NCBI GenBank assembly: GCA_964387775.1
Contig: CAYLZO010000025.1
Span: forward strand, 1 to 33,299
From: CAYLZO01 sp964387775
GTDB taxonomy: Bacteria; Chloroflexota; Anaerolineae; JAAYZQ01
DNA: 33,299 nt
Direction of reading: 5' to 3'
The translations under genes and the position numbers were made by a program. Below the pieces are notes generated by a model, which had not been told where the DNA came from, did no database searches, and saw only the letters and a list, made by a program, of their open reading frames with translations. Positions 24,231-31,813 of this stretch are shown piece after piece (the stretch's first letter is position 1; the number at the start of each line of letters is the position of its first letter).

Positions 24231-25604
24231 TTAGGGGACTGTCCAGGGAAGGCAGATGGTGAAGGTGGCGCCCTGCCCGGGCTCGCTTTCCACCAGGATC
24301 GAGCCCCCGTGATCCTCGACGGTTTTCTTGGCGATGGCCAGGCCCAGGCCGGTGCCGGTCGGCTTGCCGTGCGTCACAAAGGGCTCAAAGAGGGTGTCGC
24401 AGATTTCTCGGGGAATGCCGGGGCCGGTGTCACTCAGCCGGAACTCGACGTGACTGTCCTTACGCTGGGTCGCGATGGTGAGCAGCCCCCCGGGCTCCAT
24501 CACGTCCCGGGCGTTGCTGGCAATGTTGTATAGCGCTCGGCGCATCTTGGTCTCGTCCATCTGGACCCGGCCGGTGTAGGCCAACTCGCACTCGATGGCC
24601 AGGCCCTTTTCCTGGAAATCACGCTCGACAAAGACGCACAGGTCGTGGATGAACCCGCCTATTTCCACCTCGCTGATCTTGAGGGGGCCGCCGCCCCGCG
24701 TATAGTCCAGGATCTCTTGGGTCATCTCGACAAAGGTATCCACCGAGCGGGTGATGATCTTGGAGAAGCGCTGGCGCGTCTCGGCGTCCAGGTTGTCCCG
24801 GCCCAACAACGCGGCGTAGCCCTGGATGGTCGTCATCGGGTTCTTGAGATCGTGAATGATGCTGGCTGCCATGCGGCCCACCACCGACAGCCGCTCGGCG
24901 CGGATCAGTTCGTCCTGGGTCTCTTGCAACTCCCGGAGAGCGGCCTGCAGTTGGCGGTTGCGGGCTTCCAGGTCCTGGTAGAGCCGCGTCAGGCGGATGG
25001 CCACGGCAGCCTGGTTGGCCATCGCCGTCAGAAGGTCCAGGTCCCCCTGGTCAAAGAGGCGCGAGCTAAGGCGGGTGTCCACGTAAATCGCGCCGATGAG
25101 CTCCTCCTTGGCGATGAGGGGCGCGGCCAGCACCGAGCGGATCTGGTAGGCGATGATGCTGTGGCTCGTCTGGAAGCGGGGATCTTCTTGGGCATTGGTC
25201 GTCACCACCGGCTCGCGGTCGGCGAGGACCCGGCGGACGATGCCGTGGCTGATCTCGATCTGGGCGTCGTCCACCTCGCCCCGGGCGAGTTTGCGGGCAA
25301 CGGCCACCTCATAGTCGTCCTGCTCGGGGTTCCACAAGACGAGGAAGCCGCGCTCGGCGCCGACCAGCACGCTGGCCCGGTCGAGGATCGATTCGAGCAG
25401 ATCGTCCAGATTGAGGATCGAGACGATTTCCTGGCCCACTTCGTACAGGGAGATCAATTCCTTCTGGCGGCGCTCCAGGTCGGCCGCGCTCTGGCGCAGT
25501 TCGTCGAGCAGGAGGGGGAGTTGGTTAAAGATCTGAAAATCCCCTTTGCGCAGTTGCTTGAAGGCTGTCTCCAGGGCATCAATCTGTGCATGGAATTCGG
25601 TCAT
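24231..25604 (-). CDS. GAF-domain sensor histidine kinase
   Basis: A cytoplasmic histidine kinase of 457 residues with no membrane segment. Order: a helical start (1-55), a GAF domain (about 56-205), a coiled coil (206-240), a HisKA dimerisation domain with phospho-acceptor His251 in AASIIHDLKNPMTTI, and a HATPase domain. The latter shows the N box YNIASNARDVM, the G1 box LSDTGPGIP and the G2 box TGTGLGLAIAKKTVEDHGG. H-D-L-K-N-P is the variant of NtrB-like kinases. ATG 25604 has AAAGGGGAG before it. No receiver gene is adjacent except the truncated one at 25954. The signal is unknown. Confidence 0.92.
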   Translation of the reverse strand: MTEFHAQIDALETAFKQLRKGDFQIFNQLPLLLDELRQSAADLERRQKELISLYEVGQEIVSILNLDDLLESILDRASVLVGAERGFLVLWNPEQDDYEVAVARKLARGEVDDAQIEISHGIVRRVLADREPVVTTNAQEDPRFQTSHSIIAYQIRSVLAAPLIAKEELIGAIYVDTRLSSRLFDQGDLDLLTAMANQAAVAIRLTRLYQDLEARNRQLQAALRELQETQDELIRAERLSVVGRMAASIIHDLKNPMTTIQGYAALLGRDNLDAETRQRFSKIITRSVDTFVEMTQEILDYTRGGGPLKISEVEIGGFIHDLCVFVERDFQEKGLAIECELAYTGRVQMDETKMRRALYNIASNARDVMEPGGLLTIATQRKDSHVEFRLSDTGPGIPREICDTLFEPFVTHGKPTGTGLGLAIAKKTVEDHGGSILVESEPGQGATFTICLPWTVP

Positions 25605-25649
25605 GAGCTCCCCTTTGCCTTTCTTGTCAGCCTAACCCGGATCTCGGCT

Positions 25650-25678
25650 ATTCTATCACAGCTCTGATCCAGCGTCAA
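25650..25678 (-). promoter_or_regulatory. Promoter of the GAF histidine kinase
   Basis: On the minus strand TTGACG and TAGAAT are separated by 17 nt, about 45 nt before the start codon. Confidence 0.8.
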
Positions 25679-25902
25679 GGACGGCCGTGCTTTCAAGCTG
25701 CCCAGTTTCGCGCAAAACTGTGGACAAGTTCCCGCGGCGGACTACACCCCTCGTTTTAGATAGAAAGTTAGCGAATTCAGTAGAAGCGGAGGACTGTCCC
25801 CGATGCCGGGACGGCGGGTCCGCCGTGAGCGAGAACGCAATTGGATGGTTCTCTGGTGGGCGATTACATAATTCTCCGGCCGCAATTCACTAACATTGCG
25901 GA
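25679..25902. other. Non-coding part of the divergent kinase/sensor intergenic region
   Basis: No convincing gene was found here. The only structure noticed is a short GC hairpin (25811-25817 with 25820-25826). Base composition is less GC-rich than in the genes around it. Confidence 0.4.
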
Positions 25903-25931
25903 TAGACAAGGTCCGTCCGAACACCTATACT
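25903..25931 (+). promoter_or_regulatory. Promoter in front of the truncated receiver gene
   Basis: TAGACA and TATACT are spaced by 17 nt; the transcript would start about 15 nt before the GTG of the receiver remnant. Confidence 0.65.
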
Positions 25932-25953
25932 GGACACGAGATCGTCCATCTCA

Positions 25954-26004
25954 GTGTTGCTGGTGGATGATAGCCCTGTGTTTCTCAAGACAGTGGCTCG
26001 TTGG
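25954..26004 (+). pseudogene. Remnant of a response-regulator receiver domain
   Basis: Starting at GTG 25954, seventeen codons read VLLVDDSPVFLKTVARW, the exact beginning of a CheY-like receiver: strand 1, the acidic pair DD, then helix 1. The frame then passes into unrelated Arg- and Ser-rich sequence and ends at 26214 inside the next gene, with no phospho-acceptor Asp or later motifs. The rest of the gene therefore appears lost by deletion. The remnant still has a promoter. The call rests on a short but very characteristic motif. Confidence 0.55.
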
Positions 26005-26089
26005 CAGGGCTGGAGCGTGAGGATAACCCGGGCGAGCCCGAGGTGGCCTCGTCCCAGCGGTCTAGGTCCCGAGTCAGCCCCCCAGAGGA

Positions 26090-26118
26090 TTGACGGGGCT
26101 GGCCGACTCGTTTATACT
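26090..26118 (+). promoter_or_regulatory. Promoter of the PAS/kinase/B12-sensor cluster
   Basis: TTGACG and TATACT are separated by 17 nt, about 80 nt before the PAS protein start. It may drive all four plus-strand genes. Confidence 0.8.
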
Positions 26119-26204
26119 CAAAGGGAGCGCAGCGAAGAGGTCGAAGTGAGATCGGATTGGGTTTTGTGGTGCTCACGATCGACAGCAAGCCGAGCTGAGG
26201 AGAG

Positions 26205-26969
26205 ATGCGTGTGAACAACTCAATACAGCCGGAAGGAAAGGGAGACCCAAAGCGTTCGCAGAAAGGGAACGTCCTTCAACCCGAGACACAGCGTGGATTG
26301 GCAGCCATTCGTCAGCAGATCGCCAACCTGGAATTCTTGGAGAAAGAGTTGGTGCGCGTGGCCCAAGATCTCCGGGCGAGCCAGGAGCGGTATCGCGTTT
26401 TGGTCGAAGAGGTGAACGACATCGTCTACACCGTGGATCGGAACAAGACCGTCACCTACATTGGGCCGGTGATCGAAGAGGTGGGCGGCTATACCCCGGC
26501 CGAAGTCGTGGGCAGGTCCTTCCTCGATTTCGTCTTTGAGCCAGACGTGGCGCGGGTGGATGCCCAGTTTCAGGACAATATCTCGGCTCGCCAGGAGATG
26601 ATCCAGTTTCGTTTCCGCGTGGTTACCAAAGCCGGCGAGGTCCGTTGGGCGCGCACTTATAGCCGGCCGATTTTCGCCGGTGCCCAGGTCGTCGGCTTGC
26701 GCGGCGTCATGACCGACGTCACAGAGTGGGTGGGGATGGAAAGAGAACGGGAGCGCTTGATCCACGAGCTGCAAACGGCGCTGGAGCAGGTCAAGACCTT
26801 GAAGGGGTTGTTGCCGATTTGCGCTTCCTGCAAAAAGATCCAGGACGATCAAGGAGACTGGGTCCGCCTGGAGGAGTACCTTCAAAAACACACAGATGCG
26901 CGCCTGACCCACGATCTCTGCCCCGATTGTGCCACAGAGCTCTATCCAGACCACTTTCAAACGGGCTAG
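26205..26969 (+). CDS. PAS-domain protein with C-terminal four-cysteine module
   Basis: A soluble signalling protein of 254 residues with no kinase domain. Residues 30-62 form a coiled coil. Residues 63-177 are a PAS domain with PAC tail (RYRVLVEEVNDIVYTVDRNK, then EEVGGYTPAEVVGRSFLDFV, ending GVMTDVTEWV). A second helix (178-198) leads into the module LKGLLPICASCKKIQDDQGDW with Cys206/Cys209 and CPDC with Cys239/Cys242, a layout found at the ends of many PAS and receiver proteins and able to bind zinc or another metal. ATG 26205 has GAGGAG very close; GTG 26211 is an equally good start. It lies 78 nt before the kinase gene. Confidence 0.85.
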   Translation: MRVNNSIQPEGKGDPKRSQKGNVLQPETQRGLAAIRQQIANLEFLEKELVRVAQDLRASQERYRVLVEEVNDIVYTVDRNKTVTYIGPVIEEVGGYTPAEVVGRSFLDFVFEPDVARVDAQFQDNISARQEMIQFRFRVVTKAGEVRWARTYSRPIFAGAQVVGLRGVMTDVTEWVGMERERERLIHELQTALEQVKTLKGLLPICASCKKIQDDQGDWVRLEEYLQKHTDARLTHDLCPDCATELYPDHFQTG

Positions 26970-27047
26970 ATCTTGCCCAGCGAGCGAGGGTCCCAAGCGG
27001 GCAGGTGCGTAGGATCCGGATTGGAGTGAGAACGAAAGACGAAAGCC

Positions 27048-29492
27048 ATGCCTGAAAACCAACGTACGAACGAGGAATTGGAGCAGCACGCCAGGCGACT
27101 GGCGCTGCTTCACGAAATCAGCAGCCAGATCTCGGCTGTGTTGGATCTGGATCGGCTGCTTGAGCGTACTGCCCGTCTCGTCCATGAGACCTTTGGCTAT
27201 CACCACGTCGGCCTCTTTACCCTCGATGGCGATTGCGGAGAGCTGGTCATGCGGGCCTCGGCGGGTCTTTTTGACTCGCTCTTTCCAGCGGGCCATCGGG
27301 TCCCCCTGGGCCAGGGGATGGTCGGCTGGGTCGGGCGCCACGGCGAGACATTGCTGGCCAACGACGTCGAGGCTGAAGCCCACTATGCTAACTTTTATCC
27401 CGACCTGATCCCGACCCAGGCGGAGTTGAGTGTGCCCCTGCGGGTTGGTGAGGAAGTGGTCGGGGTCCTCGACGTCCAAAGCGCCGAGCCTGACGCGTTT
27501 GACGAGAGCGACGTCCTGATGATGGAGACCTTGGCCGATCAGGTCGCCGTTGGCTTTCAGAATGCGCGTCTCTTTGCCGAGATGACGCGCCTGAAGGTGT
27601 TCAACGAAGGCATTGTCCAGACGGTGCCGGGGGCCATCGTCGTCACCGACGTGGAGGGCTTTATGACCTTTGTCAATCCGGCGACCAGCGAGCTGGTGGG
27701 CTACCCGTCCGGCGAACTGGTGGGGCGGCATTGGTCGGTCCTCTTTGCTCCCGACCAACAGGCCCTGGTTGAGGCGGCCCAGCAACGCCGGCGTCACGGC
27801 GAATTCGATCGCTACGAGGTCGAGATCCTGCGCCAAGACGGCACGCCGGTCCCGGTCTTGATCAGCGGTAGTCCCCAGTACGACGCGGAAACCGGAGAAT
27901 TCAGCGGCTCGCTGGCGGTGCTGTTCAACATCGCCGAGCGCAAAGAGGCCGAAATGGCCTTGCGGGCGCGGGAGCAAAGGTTGCGGCTTATGGTCGAGCA
28001 CCTGCCGGCCGGGGCCGTCTATCGCGAGGGGAGCTCGATTCTGATCAACCAGGCCGTCGAGGCGATTACGGGCTATGATCGCTCCGAGATCACGACCCTG
28101 GACCAGTGGTTTGCGGCCCTGTACGGCGAGGATGCGGCCATTGCCCGCCGTTACTACCAGGCCGACCGGGCTGCCCATTTTCCAGAGACCCGGACCATGC
28201 AGATCCGGAGCAAAAAGGGCGAGCGGCGCGTGGTCGACTTTGCCGCCTACCGCTTTGAGCAAGGCGAAGTGTGGCTCGTGTACGACGTCACCGAGCGCGA
28301 GCAGACCAAAGCTGCCCTGCGGCGCCTGAACTCGACGCTGGAGGCCCAGGTCGAAGCGCGCACGCTCCAAATCCGTGCCGAGCGGGAAAAGAGCGAGACG
28401 ATTCTGCAAGCCGTGGGCGACGCCATCTGTGTGTTCAGCTCGACGGGGAGGGTCACCTACCTGAATCCTGCCTTTACGGCGTTGACCGGCTACGAGGCAA
28501 AAGAACTCTTGGGGGAGCCGGCGGATCTCCTTCTCAGTGAGGGGATTGTGGACCACGATCCCGAGTCCCTGGATCGGGCCCTGACCCTGGGTAAGCGGTG
28601 GCAGGGCGAGATGACGATCCAGCGCAAGGATGGGCGCGTCTACGCCGCTCAGATGACGGTGAGCCCCATCCGAGACGCCCAAGGCTGTGTCACCGGCTAC
28701 GTGTCGAGCCATCGTGACATCAGCCTGCTCAAAGAGTTGGAGCGGGCCCGGACCCAGTTCATTGCGAACGTCTCTCATGAATTGCGCACGCCGGTGACCA
28801 ACCTCAAGTTGGCAGCCCAACTCTTGCGGGAGGGCCGCCGTCCGGAGCGAACGGATCGCTTCCTCCAGGTCATCGAAGAGCAAACGGAGCGGCTGGGACA
28901 CCTGATCGAGGACATCATCGAGATGGCCGAGTTCGACAGCGGCAAGTTGATCGTCCAGTGGCTCCCCATTTCTGTCCCCTCCATGCTGATCGAGGCCGCC
29001 CATCTCTTCCGGCAGCGGGCCAAGGCAGCCGGCCTGCGCCTGGAGGTGCGTCCCGTTCCGTCCGATCTGCCGCAGGTCAAGGGTGACGCGGTCCGGCTGC
29101 TCCAGGCCCTGGGGGAGATCCTGGACAATGCCCTCATCTTTACCCCCCCGGGCGGGCGGGTGACCATCGGAGTCGATCAGCGGGAGCACGAGGGACAGCC
29201 TTGGGTTACCATCTGGGTCAAAGATAACGGCCCCGGCATCGAGGCCGAGGAGCAGGCGCGCATCTTTGAGCGTTTGTATCGGGGCCGAGAGGCCGAGTCG
29301 GGCGCTGTGCCGGGGACCGGCCTGGGGTTGAGCAAAGCCCAGGAGATCCTGCAAGCGCATGGCGGGCGGGTGACGGTCGAGAGTGAGGGCCTGCCCGGCC
29401 GGGGCAGCACCTTTACCCTCTGGTTGCGCAGCAGCGAGGCAGCCCCGTCCGCGCTGGGCACATCCCCGGTGAGGGGGTCGGATCAAAAATGA
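27048..29492 (+). CDS. Multi-PAS/GAF sensor histidine kinase
   Basis: A cytoplasmic hybrid-free histidine kinase of 814 residues. Domain order: a GAF domain (about 20-175, beginning LLHEISSQISAVLDLDRLL), PAS 1 (185-300, DVEGFMTFVNPATSELVGY, PAC IAERKEAE), PAS 2 (310-420, less conserved, ITGYDRSEI), a coiled coil (420-450), PAS 3 (451-562, GRVTYLNPAFTALTGYEAKELLG), HisKA with His577 in FIANVSHELRTPVTNLKL, and HATPase with N box Asn694 (LGEILDNALIF), VKDNGPGIE and GTGLGLSKAQEILQAHGG. Its stop overlaps the ATG of the cobalamin sensor gene (ATGA). No receiver gene follows. Which of the domains binds a ligand is unknown. Confidence 0.93.
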   Translation: MPENQRTNEELEQHARRLALLHEISSQISAVLDLDRLLERTARLVHETFGYHHVGLFTLDGDCGELVMRASAGLFDSLFPAGHRVPLGQGMVGWVGRHGETLLANDVEAEAHYANFYPDLIPTQAELSVPLRVGEEVVGVLDVQSAEPDAFDESDVLMMETLADQVAVGFQNARLFAEMTRLKVFNEGIVQTVPGAIVVTDVEGFMTFVNPATSELVGYPSGELVGRHWSVLFAPDQQALVEAAQQRRRHGEFDRYEVEILRQDGTPVPVLISGSPQYDAETGEFSGSLAVLFNIAERKEAEMALRAREQRLRLMVEHLPAGAVYREGSSILINQAVEAITGYDRSEITTLDQWFAALYGEDAAIARRYYQADRAAHFPETRTMQIRSKKGERRVVDFAAYRFEQGEVWLVYDVTEREQTKAALRRLNSTLEAQVEARTLQIRAEREKSETILQAVGDAICVFSSTGRVTYLNPAFTALTGYEAKELLGEPADLLLSEGIVDHDPESLDRALTLGKRWQGEMTIQRKDGRVYAAQMTVSPIRDAQGCVTGYVSSHRDISLLKELERARTQFIANVSHELRTPVTNLKLAAQLLREGRRPERTDRFLQVIEEQTERLGHLIEDIIEMAEFDSGKLIVQWLPISVPSMLIEAAHLFRQRAKAAGLRLEVRPVPSDLPQVKGDAVRLLQALGEILDNALIFTPPGGRVTIGVDQREHEGQPWVTIWVKDNGPGIEAEEQARIFERLYRGREAESGAVPGTGLGLSKAQEILQAHGGRVTVESEGLPGRGSTFTLWLRSSEAAPSALGTSPVRGSDQK

Positions 29493-30589
29493 GGAAAAGG
29501 GGGCAGAATATGACCTACGACCCTGAGCGAGCTGGCCGAGCCATCAAGGCGCGGCGACAAGGGCTGGCCGAGGCGGTCGTGAAGCGGCAATACGAGGAGC
29601 AGCCCGAGATCTGGGAACCCTACGGCCAGAGAGGGCGGGCTCACAGCCTGCAAGACGCGGCCTGGAACCTGTCCTATTTGGCCGAATCCCTTTTGGCGGG
29701 GGAGCCGGGCCTCTTTGCCAGCTATTGCGCCTGGCTCAAGGTGCTGTTCACCGGCCTTGGCTTTCCAGAGCAGGCGATGGCAGATACCCTGGCCTGGACG
29801 CGAGAGGCCCTGAGCGAGGGCTTGCCCACTGGAGGGGTCCCCGTGGCCATCGAGTACCTGGAAGCGGGCCTCAATTGGGCGCAGGACGTGCCCCCCGAAT
29901 TGCCCTCCTTTCTTCGCGCCGACGCGCCCCTGGCCAAGCTGGCGCGGCAGTACCTCGACGCCCTGTTACGTGGCGAGCGACACGCCGCCAGCCGCCTCGT
30001 CCTGGAGGCCGTCGAAGGCGGAACCTCGGTCAAGGACATCTACCTGTACGTGTTCCAACCCTGCCAGCACGAGATCGGCCGGCTGTGGCAGATGAACCGG
30101 ATCGGTGTGGCCCAGGAGCACTTTTGCACGGCCGCTACCCAGCTCATCATGTCCCAACTCTATCCCTACATCTTTGCTACTGATCGGGTCGGCCGGCGGC
30201 TGGTGGCAACCTGTGTGGGGGGTGAGCTCCACGAGATCGGCGTGCGCATGGTGGCTGACTTTTTCGAGATGGCCGGCTGGGATACCTACTACCTGGGAGC
30301 CAACAGCCCCCAGGAGAGCATCTTGAGCGCCGTCGAGGAGCGGGGGGCTGACGTGTTGGGCATCTCGGCGACGATGACGTTCCACGTCGGTGCGGTGCGC
30401 GAGCTGATTGAGGCCACGAAAAGCGCGGGGCTGGGCGAGAATGGCGGGGTGCGCATTCTGGTGGGTGGCTATCCCTTCAACATCGCCCCACGCCTCTGGC
30501 AACAGGTGGGCGCCGACGGTCACGGCCAGGACGCCCAGCAGGCCCTTGCCATCGCCAATCGGCTGGTGGGCGGGGAGGGGGGAGCGTGA
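29489..30589 (+). CDS. Stand-alone cobalamin-binding sensor with CarH-type adenosylcobalamin signature
   Basis: A 366-residue soluble protein. Residues about 50-130 are a helical N-terminal domain of unknown role (AWNLSYLAESLLAGEPGLFASYCAWLK). Residues 140-235 form the four-helix bundle of B12 sensors, holding Trp200 and Glu210-His211 spaced exactly as W-x9-E-H, the element that caps adenosylcobalamin in the CarH photoreceptor. Residues 236-360 are the Rossmann-like B12 fold with GGELHEIG: His248 as lower axial ligand in the E-x-H-x-x-G form used by CarH. GISATMT and ILVGGYPF follow. There is no MerR helix-turn-helix and no methyltransferase domain. The ATG at 29510, with AGGGGG before it, is an alternative start. 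It is coupled to a kinase gene on each side. Light or B12 sensing is inferred. Confidence 0.88.
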   Translation: MRKRGQNMTYDPERAGRAIKARRQGLAEAVVKRQYEEQPEIWEPYGQRGRAHSLQDAAWNLSYLAESLLAGEPGLFASYCAWLKVLFTGLGFPEQAMADTLAWTREALSEGLPTGGVPVAIEYLEAGLNWAQDVPPELPSFLRADAPLAKLARQYLDALLRGERHAASRLVLEAVEGGTSVKDIYLYVFQPCQHEIGRLWQMNRIGVAQEHFCTAATQLIMSQLYPYIFATDRVGRRLVATCVGGELHEIGVRMVADFFEMAGWDTYYLGANSPQESILSAVEERGADVLGISATMTFHVGAVRELIEATKSAGLGENGGVRILVGGYPFNIAPRLWQQVGADGHGQDAQQALAIANRLVGGEGGA

Positions 30590-31806
30590 GCGCCGATGGA
30601 CAGGCCGCCGGCTGTGCGCTGCGCTGCGACGCAGAGGGCTTGATCGTAGAGATCATCCACGATACGCTGGGCCTGGGCAGCCGAGACAGCCTCCTGGGAC
30701 GGCCGCTGACCTCGGTGGTGGACCGGGGCAGCTTGCCCAAGGCCCTCGATTTCTGGGTGGCGCTCCAGGATCAGGGGGCGGCCTTTGACTGGGAGCTCAA
30801 CGCTGCGGTGGAGGGCGAGCTGAAGACGCTGCACTTTGCCGGCGTCACTACCGACGATGGCGCGTTGATCGTGGCGGCCGTAACCAATCACGGCCTCTTG
30901 CAGCTTTACGAGGACATGATGCGCATCAGCAACGAGCAGATGAACATCTTGCGCTCGGCGCTGAAGGAACAGAGCCAGATGGCCCGCGTCGAGAGGCGCC
31001 TCGACGCTTCCCTTTACGACGAACTCAGCCGGCTGAACAACGAGCTGGCCAATTTGCAGCGCGAGCTGGCCAAAAAGAACGTCCAACTGGAGCGGCTCAA
31101 CGAGCAGAAGAACCAGTTCCTGGGCATGGCGGCCCACGATCTGCGCAACCCCTTGGGCGTCATCCGGGGCTTTGCCGAATACTTGCTGGAGGATGCCGCC
31201 GGCGTCCTCGACGAGGAACAGATAGAGTTCCTGGGGATCATCCAGGAATCGAGTGATTTCATGCTCAAGCTGGTGGACGATCTCCTCGACGTGGCCCAGA
31301 TCGAGTCCGGCAAGCTACACCTGGAGCTCCTCCCTGCCGACTTGGTTGGCGTCATAAAACGCAACGTGGCTCTCAACCGGGCGCTGGCGGCCAGAAAAGA
31401 GATCGAGATCGTGTTTGAGCCCGAGAAGGCGTTGCCGGTGGTGGAAGTTGACGCCCCCAAGATCGAGCAGGTGCTGAACAATCTACTCAGCAACGCCGTC
31501 AAGTTCTCCTATCCGGGCAGCCAGATCTGGGTCCGCCTGGTGCGAGAGGGGGACGAGGTCTTGCTCACCGTGGAGGACGAGGGCCAGGGCATCCCCGAGG
31601 ACGAGATAGGCAAGCTGTTCCAGCCCTTCCAGCGGACGAGCGTCCAAAGTACGGCCGGCGAGAGCAGCACCGGCCTGGGCCTGGCCATTGCCCGCCGCAT
31701 CGTCAATGGGCACGGGGGCGAGATCTGGGTCGAGAGCGAGGTGGGCCGGGGCTCGACCTTTTACGTGTCCCTGTCCATCCACCGCGATGGGGCCGAGGAG
31801 GGTTGA
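30586..31806 (+). CDS. PAS-like sensor histidine kinase coupled to the B12 sensor
   Basis: A cytoplasmic histidine kinase of 406 residues. Residues 8-105 look like a PAS-type sensor (IVEIIHDTLGLGSRDSLLGR, and the closing strand ALIVAAVTNH). A coiled coil (145-178) leads to HisKA with His184 in QFLGMAAHDLRNPLGVIRG, then HATPase with LNNLLSNAVKFSYPG, VEDEGQGIPEDEIGKLF and GLGLAIARRIVNGHGG. The start is GTG 30586, overlapping the TGA of the B12 sensor (GTGA), with GGGGAGGGG before it. This tight coupling suggests the two proteins are made together and may form a complex. It ends 7 nt before the convergent transporter gene stop. Confidence 0.93.
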   Translation: MSADGQAAGCALRCDAEGLIVEIIHDTLGLGSRDSLLGRPLTSVVDRGSLPKALDFWVALQDQGAAFDWELNAAVEGELKTLHFAGVTTDDGALIVAAVTNHGLLQLYEDMMRISNEQMNILRSALKEQSQMARVERRLDASLYDELSRLNNELANLQRELAKKNVQLERLNEQKNQFLGMAAHDLRNPLGVIRGFAEYLLEDAAGVLDEEQIEFLGIIQESSDFMLKLVDDLLDVAQIESGKLHLELLPADLVGVIKRNVALNRALAARKEIEIVFEPEKALPVVEVDAPKIEQVLNNLLSNAVKFSYPGSQIWVRLVREGDEVLLTVEDEGQGIPEDEIGKLFQPFQRTSVQSTAGESSTGLGLAIARRIVNGHGGEIWVESEVGRGSTFYVSLSIHRDGAEEG

Positions 31807-31813
31807 GGGCGGC

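Noticed and set aside
26970..27047. Cobalamin riboswitch before the B12 sensor operon
   Set aside because: Only 78 nt and no B12-box-like sequence was seen; the 5' region of the PAS gene is also too short.
26220..29486. Open reading frame of more than 1000 codons on the minus strand
   Set aside because: It lies wholly antisense to the PAS and kinase genes, which have clear domains; its protein is low-complexity and matches no fold. It is a by-product of GC-rich codon use.
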